From assembly GCF_011040495.1 (NCBI RefSeq), contig NZ_CP049039.1, forward strand, positions 62,001 to 126,000: a stretch of DNA of 64,000 nucleotides, read 5' to 3'. The DNA comes from Pseudohalocynthiibacter aestuariivivens (GTDB lineage: Bacteria; Pseudomonadota; Alphaproteobacteria; Rhodobacterales; Rhodobacteraceae). Under the pieces are notes generated by a model. The model was given only the letters and a program-made list of their open reading frames with translations. It was not told the origin of the DNA and made no database searches. The position numbers and the translations under genes were made by a program. Below are positions 27,007 through 34,055 of this stretch, one piece after another. Position 1 is the stretch's first letter. Each line of letters begins with the position of its first letter.

Positions 27007-27274
27007 AGCTGTCCCCGCCATGGATGCTGCGGTTTCGCGTCGGCGGTGTCTCCTGCAGCGCGGTCATCATCACGTCGATAAAACGCGGGTCCCAATCCGC
27101 GGCCTTCCACAGCACCGGATAGAGAAGGGCGGCCACGCCCAGCACCGCGATGTGCTGGACCCAGACGAACAAGAGCACCGAACCGAAGAGCCAGACCATC
27201 GCATACATGATGGGCAGGCCCAGTAGCTTGGGCGGGCGCACGAGGCCGAGGAAGAGAGGCGCGCGCTCAGCCAC
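26996..27274 (-). CDS. virB3: VirB3 inner-membrane protein
   Basis: 92 residues from a GTG at 27274 (VAERAPLFLGLVRPPKLLGL). That GTG overlaps the virB2 stop and gives the normal family length. Two close membrane segments (MYAMVWLFGSVLLFVWVQ and IAVLGVAALLYPVLW) form the VirB3 hairpin. It works with VirB4 at the base of the pilus. Confidence 0.9.
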   Translation of the reverse strand: MAERAPLFLGLVRPPKLLGLPIMYAMVWLFGSVLLFVWVQHIAVLGVAALLYPVLWKAADWDPRFIDVMMTALQETPPTRNRSIHGGDSYAP

Positions 27275-27560
27275 CGGCAAAGACCGCGGCAACGATGGTG
27301 GGGGCGGCCGCAACACCGGCGATGCCCACGAGGACCCAAAGCGCCTGGCGCAGGTCGATGATGTTGAAGAACCAACTCAAGAAAACGCCGAGGACCGCGA
27401 GTGTGGCGATGACCACACCAAGAGGTCCGGTCAGCGCATCGACAATGCCCTGCAACAAGCTCTGGATCGGGGAGAGATCGATGCTCTGTGCAAGGGCGGG
27501 CTCGGCAATGAACAGGAATAGCGCCAGCGAGGCTACAAAGAGGTTTGAAATCTGTTTCAT
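27267..27560 (-). CDS. virB2: VirB2 major pilin
   Basis: 97 residues. Signal peptide MKQISNLFVASLALFLFIAE, cleaved after ALA. The mature pilin has two hydrophobic helices (GPLGVVIATLAVLGVFLSWF and ALWVLVGIAGVAAAPTIVAA) joined by a short polar loop, the standard VirB2 layout. Overlaps virB1 by four bases. Confidence 0.92.
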   Translation of the reverse strand: MKQISNLFVASLALFLFIAEPALAQSIDLSPIQSLLQGIVDALTGPLGVVIATLAVLGVFLSWFFNIIDLRQALWVLVGIAGVAAAPTIVAAVFAGG

Positions 27561-28285
27561 GAATTTGATCCTTCCAATCGGGCCACGACGGCCATGACGC
27601 GGGCCACGTGGTTCTGGGTTTCTCGGTAGGGGGGAACGCCGCCATACTGGCGGACCGCATCGGGTCCGGCGTTGTAGGCAGCCAGCGCCAGGTGCGGATC
27701 GCCGAACGTCTCCAGCATCATCGCGAGGTAGCGGGCGGAGCCGTCGAGGTTCTGCAGCGGATCACGCGGGTCGACGCCCAGATCACGCGCCGTCGCTGGC
27801 ATCAATTGACCAAGGCCAATGGCACCTGCACTTGAAATCGCATCCTGCCGGTAGGCGCTCTCAACCTCGATATTGGCTCGATAGAGAGCCAGCCAATCCG
27901 TCACGGAAAGCCCCGCGCGACACAGGCCGGGATGGCCGGCATAGCGCAAGGCCGTGGTCTGAATCCCGGAGAGGACATCGGCGCGGGGCAGGGGAGTCGG
28001 GCGGGCAAGGGCCGCGACTTGGACGCCCTCTTGCTCGGCCTCTACCTCGCCGAAGATCGCGATCCCATCGGAGGCCGAACCCTGACCAATCCCGTCATTG
28101 TAGTTTCGAGCAAAGCTGCTTTGGGAGCGTGACGGGATCAGGGAGCCGTCGCTCTCCATGACCAGGACCATCTGGGCAGAGGCAGAGCCCGTAAGGAACC
28201 AAGCAAGGAGAAGGCTACTTGCTGCCGCCCTTGTCGGTCGCAGCCAGTTTGTGTGTCGTCCGCTGGCCTTCTTCGAGCGGGACAT
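27557..28285 (-). CDS. virB1: VirB1-type lytic transglycosylase
   Basis: About 242 residues. Signal peptide core AAASSLLLAWFLTGSASA, then a linker, then the SLT domain: RANIEVESAYRQDA with the catalytic Glu, GAIGLGQLMPATARDLGV and ALAAYNAGPDAVRQYGG. Opens the murein for the transfer channel. The start is uncertain. The ATG at 28285 gives a long basic n-region, whereas a CTG at 28243 sits at the ideal place; both lie inside the upstream gene. The ending VPPYRETQNHVARVM matches the chimera at 23233. Confidence 0.85.
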   Translation of the reverse strand: MSRSKKASGRHTNWLRPTRAAASSLLLAWFLTGSASAQMVLVMESDGSLIPSRSQSSFARNYNDGIGQGSASDGIAIFGEVEAEQEGVQVAALARPTPLPRADVLSGIQTTALRYAGHPGLCRAGLSVTDWLALYRANIEVESAYRQDAISSAGAIGLGQLMPATARDLGVDPRDPLQNLDGSARYLAMMLETFGDPHLALAAYNAGPDAVRQYGGVPPYRETQNHVARVMAVVARLEGSNS

Positions 28286-28568
28286 CGGCATGGGAGAAGC
28301 CGATACCGATGAGGAAGGAAACCACGCCCGTGATGGTCTTGAATTCGCGGATCTTGATGTCGTTATAGGTCGTCCGGGTGCGGGCAGTGACCAGCAACTT
28401 TTCCACGCCAACGTCAGAGACGACGCGCATGATCCAGACCCCGTAATAACTCGGGCCCTTCTTGTGTGCCGACTCCTGGCACAGGATTTCAGCGCTATAG
28501 CCGCTTTCCACGAGTTCGCGGAAACGTGCTTCCGTAACCACATTTGGTGCTTCGATGTCCCCGTTCAT
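28215..28568 (-). CDS. hypothetical protein heading the virB operon
   Basis: 117 residues if started at the ATG at 28568 (MNGDIEAPNVVTEARFRELV). Upstream in-frame ATGs at 28613 and 28655 exist, but a likely promoter lies near 28630, favouring a later start. The core YYGVWIMRVVSDVGVEKLLV looks like a beta-sheet domain; the end is basic. It overlaps virB1 by about 70 bases, so it is first in the transfer operon. No family recognised; a cytoplasmic regulator or accessory protein is possible. Confidence 0.55.
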   Translation of the reverse strand: MNGDIEAPNVVTEARFRELVESGYSAEILCQESAHKKGPSYYGVWIMRVVSDVGVEKLLVTARTRTTYNDIKIREFKTITGVVSFLIGIGFSHADVPLEEGQRTTHKLAATDKGGSK

Positions 28569-28616
28569 GGCCCGGCTCACGCTTTCTCCAAAGACGCAAC
28601 GCCCGGGCATTCTCAC

Positions 28617-28644
28617 TTGAAGCCCAGAGTTACGATAGTATAAT
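28617..28644 (+). promoter_or_regulatory. sigma70-type promoter in divergent transfer region
   Basis: TTGAAG (28617-28622), a 16-base spacer and a consensus TATAAT (28639-28644) point rightward, toward the small secreted protein gene at 28738. On the opposite strand TTGCGG-N17-TAACTC overlaps it and could serve the virB operon. The octamer TAATATCA occurs twice nearby, at about 28641 and 28660, and may be a regulator site. Confidence 0.5.
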
Positions 28645-28737
28645 ATCAACCGCAAGATGTAATATCACGGTTTAGCTGTAGTTTAGTTACTCAAACATTA
28701 GTCATGGCCAGTGCCCACGATCAAGGAGATAACAGGT

Positions 28738-29031
28738 TTGAGAAACCCAAGGTTGATAGGTCTGCTCCCACTACAATCTATGGCCCTTCTGGTCTGTGTT
28801 CCCGAGCCGGGTTTGGCGGAATCCTGCTTCGCGCCGCCCCGTCCCTTCCTGCCAAGCGATTCGCAGGCGGCGCGGGACTATTCGGGCATCATCCGTGGCG
28901 ATTTCGAAGATTACATCCAGGATATGCAGAGCTACTTCCGCTGCCTCGAGCAGGAGCGTGCCCGTGCCTTCGAGGAAGCGCGCGAAGTCAGTGAAGACTA
29001 TGGCTGGTTTCTGCAATTGGTAGGGGATTGA
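28738..29031 (+). CDS. small secreted protein, T4SS satellite
   Basis: 97 residues from a TTG at 28738, chosen because AAGGAG lies at the right distance and the product then begins with a signal peptide (LRNPRLIGLLPLQSMALLVC to GLAES). The mature part has a Cys pair (ESCFAPP, YFRCLEQE) and ends in a charged helix (RARAFEEAREVSEDYGW). Divergent from the virB operon. Probably periplasmic; function unknown. Confidence 0.6.
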   Translation: MRNPRLIGLLPLQSMALLVCVPEPGLAESCFAPPRPFLPSDSQAARDYSGIIRGDFEDYIQDMQSYFRCLEQERARAFEEAREVSEDYGWFLQLVGD

Positions 29032-29134
29032 TGGGCAACTTTGGGAGCATCAAACTTGCAGACCATGGAAACCCGACGCCGATAACATCCTCGAGTATCT
29101 ACTTTTTAGATAACAGATATCATCAGCTAGCGAC

Positions 29135-29153
29135 GTCACAAAAGGTATGTGAC
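29135..29153. promoter_or_regulatory. palindromic operator candidate at the XRE start
   Basis: GTCACA-AAAGGTA-TGTGAC is a perfect 6+6 palindrome with a 7-base centre, ending two bases before the GTG start of the XRE gene. The centre AAAGG doubles as its ribosome site. Binding of the XRE product here would block its own translation or transcription, a common autoregulatory layout. Confidence 0.45.
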
Positions 29154-29155
29154 GC

Positions 29156-29413
29156 GTGGCAAAAACAATCAGAAGCACGGGACATGTGGCACTCTGCCAG
29201 GTTTTGGTCGACGCCCGAAACAAGGCGGGCCTCGGTCAGAAAGACTTGGCGGACAGGCTCAGATGCCATCAGTCTCTTATTGCCCGTGTTGAGAGCGGCC
29301 AGCGCCGGGTCGACGTCGTCGAATTGGTCGTTCTGGCTCGCGCCATCGGCTTTGACCCGTTCGAGGCTCTGGCGATCGTCGAAGCCGCCACGGAGCCCGA
29401 CCACAGGATTTGA
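29156..29413 (+). CDS. XRE-family HTH regulator
   Basis: 85 residues from a GTG at 29156. The helix-turn-helix is clear: LVDARNKAGLGQKDLADRLR, followed by HQSLIARVESGQRRVDVVEL and a short helix DPFEALAIVEAA. It has no effector domain. Located beside the virB operon and a palindrome at its start, it is a good candidate for the local repressor of transfer genes. Confidence 0.82.
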   Translation: MAKTIRSTGHVALCQVLVDARNKAGLGQKDLADRLRCHQSLIARVESGQRRVDVVELVVLARAIGFDPFEALAIVEAATEPDHRI

Positions 29414-29580
29414 GCCATTTCATCAATCGAGACCACGGGAGCTGACTTCTCCCAGTGTGAATTCGTTACCGCGAGGAAGAACAGTAACCGATAGTAACGA
29501 GGCCCGGCATACGGTTGCAGCAAACGCTTTGGGATTTGAGCTGCCATCCGCAATGCCAAATTGCAGGAAGTCAGTAAAAA

Positions 29581-29820
29581 GTGAGTGAAGATAAGATCGA
29601 AGGCGTCGCGATCGCAAATCTGATTGGGACGGATGAGCGCAGTATTGTCGGCTGGGTGTATCGTTGGAATACGGGGGCTTTGGCGGTGCGGTGGGATATT
29701 GACGGCCCGCAGCGGGTTTTAGAGTGCCGACCTGACCTCAGTGACGCTGAAAAGCGAGAAATCGACTTCGGTGGATTGACCCAAATTCCGACGCTCGACA
29801 GCTGGCAAGATCAGTTATAA
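29581..29820 (+). CDS. small acidic hypothetical protein
   Basis: 79 residues from a GTG at 29581, with AGGAAG some ten bases upstream. The sequence contains a Trp-rich strand pair (SIVGWVYRWNTGALAVRWDI) and an acidic end (TLDSWQDQL). It may be a small beta-barrel. No family known. GC content is slightly lower than its neighbours. Confidence 0.5.
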   Translation: MSEDKIEGVAIANLIGTDERSIVGWVYRWNTGALAVRWDIDGPQRVLECRPDLSDAEKREIDFGGLTQIPTLDSWQDQL

Positions 29821-29926
29821 CAGGTCGAAGCCAATCGAGGGTATCTTTTCATAAAGCGGTACTCTGGGCAGAGTTGACTCTGAGAGTGTCTGCGGCGAAT
29901 GACGGTTGAGGGGCAGCCCCAACGGG

Positions 29927-30676
29927 TCAGTAATTGACCTGCTCAAACCCATAGTTGCCTTCGTAGTCGCGCCAGTCCACGAACACCGAGCGATTATTGA
30001 TACTTGGGCAGTGCGATCCCCAACCTTCGAGCCCGACATGCGCATGGGGTAGAGCCGTCGGTGCAGTCAATGTCCATGAAAATGCGCCTTGCGTACCGTA
30101 GGTGCCGAGGTAGACTAGCGCATAACGCCTGCACTCATCGTTTTCTCCGGCTTCTCGCTGTGAGGCGAAGCGAACATCAAAAACCCGGATGGACCGCACA
30201 AAATTGAACTCCGGACCACTGATGTCGATGTCCGCGCGGTCTTGGACGAAGCGAAGGGCAAAATCCTCTAAGACGAGCTGATCTGAGGTTTCGTCAAAGT
30301 TCCAAACGGCCGGTTCTGTCATTGCGTCAGGTTCGTGATGGTTTACGGGAAAGGACTGGCTTGGTCGAAATTCATCAGTTTGGAACTGGGCGTCGAAGAT
30401 CCGGTCTTTTTCGCTCGGCCGACGTTCGATCTCGGAGGACGCCCCCATTGGACAGCGCCAGATCTGCAGCGGCGGTTCCACTGGCCAGGGCGTGATCCGC
30501 CGGATGAATTCGGCGCGGGCACGTGAGCAGTGTACAGAGGGCGGCCAGTCACCGGACAGACAGAGGAGGATTGCGCAGTCGATAGGATAGCTCTGCGCTT
30601 CTGAGCTTGGAGGCAGCGAAGTCAGAGTCAGAGCAGCCAGCGACGTGCCCACTAGGTTCTTGAACGGTCGAAACAT
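29927..30676 (-). CDS. secreted transfer-region protein of unknown function
   Basis: 249 residues from the ATG at 30676, which begins a signal peptide (MFRPFKNLVGTSLAALTLTS to SEAQS). After cleavage, CAILLCLSGDWPPSVHCSRA and RRITPWPVEPPLQIWRCPMG form a Cys-rich segment that I recall from conjugation-region proteins of Rhodobacteraceae plasmids. The second half is Trp/Phe-rich and beta-like (SGPEFNFVRSIRVFDVRFAS). Its own promoter lies upstream at 30704-30732. Function unknown. Confidence 0.7.
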   Translation of the reverse strand: MFRPFKNLVGTSLAALTLTSLPPSSEAQSYPIDCAILLCLSGDWPPSVHCSRARAEFIRRITPWPVEPPLQIWRCPMGASSEIERRPSEKDRIFDAQFQTDEFRPSQSFPVNHHEPDAMTEPAVWNFDETSDQLVLEDFALRFVQDRADIDISGPEFNFVRSIRVFDVRFASQREAGENDECRRYALVYLGTYGTQGAFSWTLTAPTALPHAHVGLEGWGSHCPSINNRSVFVDWRDYEGNYGFEQVNY

Positions 30677-30703
30677 ACTCTTAGTCCTTGGCAAGGGGAC
30701 TCC

Positions 30704-30732
30704 AGTATACATACAAAACTATACGACCGCAA
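30704..30732 (-). promoter_or_regulatory. sigma70-type promoter of the secreted protein gene
   Basis: On the minus strand, TTGCGG (30732-30727), a 17-base spacer and TATACT (30709-30704) lie 28 bases before the ATG at 30676. Spacing and -10 are near ideal. Confidence 0.55.
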
Positions 30733-31192
30733 CTCATAGTATATCTATCGCATGCCAATCTTATGTAATAACATTTCATCATTGATCGTCATACAATTCT
30801 TCCTTTGTTCATGGGTAAAAATGGTCGAGAATCATTAGGGCGGTACTCGAACGATCCGAGCGTACATTGGTGCAAAGCGCAGCAAAGGTTGGGGTAAGAG
30901 CCCAGTCTGTGAATTTTATTTTCTCGCTGCGTGGACTCGCGGCACAGAAAATATCTGTGGCATCGTAAATCACGTTGTCGCAGTGCAGCGGAAAGGCCGA
31001 CCATTCACACGAACTGCAGCGAGGTAGAGGTGGTCAAGGATCATGTCGCGGGCATTTCCGACTTTCTTGGCGACCCCGCCTATGTCTGGTGTCGCCATAT
31101 GGTAGTGTCGCAATGTTTCGGATTTCAGTTGCGTTGTCAGGCACGCCGAGACAGCCCGCACACTTTCCCGAGACTCAGTCAGAATTGAAGAG
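30733..31192. other. AT-rich junction without a gene
   Basis: About 460 bases between the transfer region and the mobile-element cluster. The left half is AT-rich and free of long frames. The right half is open on the minus strand (30970-31296) but overlaps the IS6 remnant antisense and matches nothing I know. I see no terminal repeat of the IS6 element here, so that element is truncated on this side too or its end is degenerate. Confidence 0.35.
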
Positions 31193-31477
31193 TTGATCAG
31201 TTTCGAAAACGCGCAGTACCCGAAATCCGTGATCCTGTGTGCCGTGTATTTATACGTTCGTTGTCCCATTTCGTATCGCGACCTCGAAGAAATCATGGCA
31301 GAACGCGGCGTCGATTTGGATCATGCAACGCTCAACCGCTGGGTCGAGAAGTATACGGATACTATTGCTGCTAAAGCGCATCGTCGGAAGCGCTCAAAGG
31401 TTTGTTCGTGGCGGGTGGGCGAAACTTATGTGAGGCATTGCCAACTGGAGACCTTTGAGGTGCCCCTAAATTCTTAG
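31193..31477 (+). pseudogene. IS6-family transposase, N-terminal remnant
   Basis: The frame reads ISFENAQYPKSVILCAVYLY, SYRDLEEIMAERGVDLDHAT and LNRWVEKY, the recognisable start of IS6/IS26-type transposases. It breaks off after WRVGETYV near 31432 and runs into the end of the IS3 element, which supplies the stop codon. The first catalytic Asp (normally in WRxDETY) is Gly here, so the copy was probably inactive before truncation. Confidence 0.85.
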
Positions 31478-32352
31478 ACACCTGCCTTGTTCAGTTTGTG
31501 CTGTCGGATTTCGAAGTCAACAGGCGACAGCATTCCGTTGTTCGTGTGCTTGCGTTTTGGGTTGTAGAACATCTCGATGTAGTCGAACACAGCCCGCCTT
31601 GCGTCTTCGCGGGTTGGATATGTCCGCCGTCTGATGCGCTCCCGCTTCAGCAGCTGAAAGAAGCTCTCGGCGACGGCGTTGTCGTGGCAGTTCCCGCGCC
31701 TGCTCATGCTCGGTTCCGGATTGTGCTGGTGGAGGAACGTCTGCCATTCGCGGCTGGTGAACTGCGAGCCTTGATCGGAATGCACCATGACCTTCCCTTC
31801 TGGCTTTCGGCGCCAGACGGCCATCAGCAATGCCTGCAAGGCCAAGTCTGTGGTCATGCGGGACTGGGCGGACCAGCCGACAACCCGGCGCGAGAACAGG
31901 TCGATGACGACGCACAGATACAGCCAGCCTTCATGGGTCTTGATGTACGTGATGTCGGTCACCCAGACCTGATCGGGGGCAGAAACCTGGAACTGCTGCT
32001 CCAGCCTGTTCTCGGCAACGATTGCTGGCTTGCCGCCGTAGCGACCCGGACGGCGTCTGTAACCGATCTGTGCAGCGATCCCGGCCAGAGACGCCAGGCG
32101 CGCCACCCGGTTCTCGGAAACCTGTTCGCCCTGATCGCGCAGATCGTCCGTCAGCTTGCGATAGCCATAGACCTTGCCGCTGTCCGTCCAGGCCAGCCGG
32201 ATCAGGTCTGTCTGGCGCACATCTTCCCGCGCACGGTGGCTTAACGGTTCCTTAAGCCATGCGTAGAAGCCGCTGAAATGAACCCGCAGCACCCGGCACA
32301 TGGCGCGGATGCCAAACTCTCCGCGATGCGCCCGGATGAAGGCGTACTTCAT
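31474..32352 (-). CDS. IS3-family transposase OrfB
   Basis: 292 residues, full length. DDE catalytic core: Asp in WVTDITYIKT, Asp in VHSDQGSQFT, Glu in NAVAESFFQLLKRE. The N-terminal HTH_21 region reads RAMCRVLRVHFSGFYAWLKE. The ATG overlaps the orfA stop in an ATGA. In the family, OrfAB fusion needs a programmed frameshift from orfA; since orfA is interrupted, transposition should be blocked unless the stop is suppressed. Confidence 0.92.
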   Translation of the reverse strand: MKYAFIRAHRGEFGIRAMCRVLRVHFSGFYAWLKEPLSHRAREDVRQTDLIRLAWTDSGKVYGYRKLTDDLRDQGEQVSENRVARLASLAGIAAQIGYRRRPGRYGGKPAIVAENRLEQQFQVSAPDQVWVTDITYIKTHEGWLYLCVVIDLFSRRVVGWSAQSRMTTDLALQALLMAVWRRKPEGKVMVHSDQGSQFTSREWQTFLHQHNPEPSMSRRGNCHDNAVAESFFQLLKRERIRRRTYPTREDARRAVFDYIEMFYNPKRKHTNNGMLSPVDFEIRQHKLNKAGV

Positions 32353-32624
32353 TGGGACTCGCGCGCGAAGTACACCGTTGCCTTTTTTAGAATGTCGCGC
32401 TCCTCAGTGACCCTGGCCAGCTCGCGCTTCAGTCGCCTGTTCTCTGCTTCGTGGTCGATGATGTTCGCTTTGGATGCCGGTTCCCCGAACAGCTTCATCC
32501 ACTTGTAAAGAGAATGCGTGCTGACGCCCAATCGCCGGGACACCTCCCGAACCGGCTACCCCCGCACCGTGATCTGATGCACCGCATCGCGCTTGAAATC
32601 GTCGCTGTAATTGCTTGTCCCCAT
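32349..32624 (-). pseudogene. IS3-family OrfA with in-frame amber stop
   Basis: The frame starts at the ATG at 32624 (MGTSNYSDDFKRDAVHQITV), then RG, and meets TAG at 32558-32556. After it the frame continues as PVREVSRRLGVSTHSLYKWM to ARESQ. The normal residue at the stop is probably Tyr or a similar one, so a single base change inactivated it. The rest is intact, indicating recent loss. Confidence 0.8.
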
Positions 32625-32680
32625 GTCGGCCTCCTCGCCTCAAAGTTAGCGGGCAAAGCGTCTACAAATCTAGGGGCACC

Positions 32681-33226
32681 TCAATCCGCCAAGGTGTGAT
32701 CGATCTGAACGACCTGCAGCGGACGTTCCACATCCAAGGCCCCTGCCCTTGCCTCGAATACTTGCCTGGCCGCCTTCGCTCCTTTCCGCTTCCGCAACAC
32801 CTCGCGCTGGTCCATCGCGTCAAGACGGGCCTTGATCGTTCGGCGGGTTGGACGGCGAAAACCTCGGGCTCCGCACTCGGTCTGGATCTCTCCCACAATC
32901 CGGAGAAAACTAGGCGGCTCAGGCACCAAATAATGCCAGCGTAAAACACGCTCAATGATGGCTTCAACCTCCCGACCTAAGCGCTGTGATCCACGCTTTG
33001 GACCACGGCGCTTGGGCAGCAAGGCGCTCGACCGTCCATCGTTTTGTTTCAACCGTCGATAAAATTCCCATACAGAGCTGCGGGAAACACCCATCTCTTC
33101 CGCCGCAGCCAACAACCGCGGACCCACATCGTTGCCAGCTCGATCCAACTCTAAAATCGGGCGCAAAATTCTGGCTCTCTCGATTGCGAGTTCAATATCT
33201 CCAGGATTCTCCGTTTCCTTCGCCAA
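32681..33226 (-). pseudogene. TniA/TnsB-like DDE transposase, 5' fragment
   Basis: 181 codons beginning MAKETENPGDIELAIERARI. It contains an HTH (EEMGVSRSSVWEFYRRLKQN) and a basic linker (LLPKRRGPKRGSQRLG), and ends at LQVVQIDHTLAD. The Asp of QIDHT is the first catalytic residue of Mu/TniA-type integrases. The reading frame is cut exactly there by the IS3 end, whose first bases TGA act as stop codon. The rest of the catalytic domain and any TniB/TniQ genes are gone. Confidence 0.82.
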
Positions 33227-33262
33227 GCGCCGCCACCCAAATTACTTATCCACAGAACGAAC

Positions 33263-33366
33263 CGTCCGGGAAATAAAGGCACAGCCCAGAAATAAAAGGC
33301 ACAACCGCCATCTGATTTAGCTCAATTTTTTAAAGCCAACGTCCGGGAATTAACAGCACAATGACA
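33263..33366 (-). repeat. transposon end with three iterons
   Basis: Three copies of a 19-21 base site related to CCGGGAAATAAAGGCACA occur at 33263-33283, 33285-33303 and 33340-33360, and the outer tip is TGTCATTGTGC reading inward from 33366. Multiple TnsB/TniA-binding sites behind a TGT tip are the hallmark of Tn5053/Tn7-like transposon ends. The transposase gene begins 37 bases inside the innermost site. Only this end is present. Confidence 0.72.
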
Positions 33367-33367
33367 G

Positions 33368-33541
33368 CTGGCGATCAACCATGGCGAGGTTGATTACGAC
33401 GCCTTGATCGAAAGTCGTCCACAAGAGGTCCTGCGCAACCCGGCTGGTGCGTTCCGTCTGTATCGCATCGGAGATGCCGTCAGTGCCCGCAACACCCATG
33501 CGGCGATCTATGATGCGCTGCGACTGGTTAAGGATATCTGA
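33368..33541 (+). pseudogene. 3' fragment of an FMN-dependent oxidoreductase
   Basis: The last 57 codons of a protein reading LAINHGEVDYDALIESRPQE and FRLYRIGDAVSARNTHAAIY, then DALRLVKDI. This is the C-terminal FAD-binding end of Old-yellow-type NADH:flavin oxidoreductases such as N-methylproline demethylase. The 5' part is removed at the transposon tip (33366). The stop overlaps the next ATG (TGATG), showing an original operon. Confidence 0.7.
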
Positions 33542-34006
33542 TGCGTATCGGGATTACCGGCCTCGGAACCATTGCGTCGTCAGTCGTGCGCGGCCTCGTG
33601 AATGACGGGCACCAGATCGTCGTTTCCGAACGCAGCATCGCCAACGCATCCGCGTTGTCGCGAACCTTTGGCAATGTAACGGTGGCCAGCAACCAGAGAG
33701 GTTCTCGCGCAAAGTGATCTGATCTTTCTGGGGCTTCTGCCAGACGTCGCCTCCGGCGTTTTAAAGACGCTTGAGTTTCGACCTGAACAGCAGGTGATAT
33801 CGCTGATGGCCGATCTGCCCCTCGACAAGATTGGCAACCTCGTTTCGCCTGCTCTGGCTGTGTGCCACGATACCGTTTCCCACGATCGCGCAGGGCGGGT
33901 CCGCGATTATCGTGCAGGGTGATGCGGCACCAGTCGATCGTCTGTTTGCCACCGATACCATGAACATGGCCCATGATGGCCTGCCCGGCAGATATTCAGA
34001 ATTCTG
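33541..34006 (+). pseudogene. pyrroline-5-carboxylate reductase-like gene, frameshifted
   Basis: Starts MRIGITGLGTIASSVVRGLV, a Rossmann NADP-binding start of ProC-like reductases. The first frame breaks near 33705 (after VASNQ). The second frame continues EVLAQSDLIFLGLLPDVASG and breaks near 33880. The third carries IAQGGSAIIVQGDAAPVDRL and ends RYSEF. At least two frameshifts make it a pseudogene. With the upstream fragment it suggests a lost N-methylproline or betaine-type catabolic operon. Confidence 0.75.
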
Positions 34007-34055
34007 ATACATAATTCATCGAACCGCCAGTGTCAGACGACTAACGCGGAATGCC

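Larger units (their letters stand above)
31456..32683. mobile_element. IS3-family insertion sequence with terminal inverted repeats
   Basis: About 1228 bp. The left end TGAGGTGCCCCTAAATTCTT (31456) matches the reverse complement of the right end, TGAGGTGCCCCTAGATTTGT (from 32683), over the first 13 bases and most of the next 14. It contains orfA and orfB on the minus strand. No 3-4 bp target duplication is visible, and the two flanks belong to unrelated transposase genes, so a deletion or recombination followed insertion. Confidence 0.88.

Noticed and set aside
25285..27081. A 598-codon open frame on the plus strand opposite virB4
   Set aside because: It is antisense to a well-supported virB4 and has no recognisable motif; long antisense frames are common in GC-rich coding DNA.
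29028..29588. Plus-strand frame of 186 codons overlapping the XRE gene
   Set aside because: Out of frame with a convincing XRE regulator; Ser/Arg-rich composition typical of a shadow.
30970..31296. Minus-strand frame of 108 codons with a protein-like middle (NARDMILDHLYLAAVRVNGR)
   Set aside because: Overlaps the IS6 remnant antisense, has no start signal, and I could not connect it to any family.
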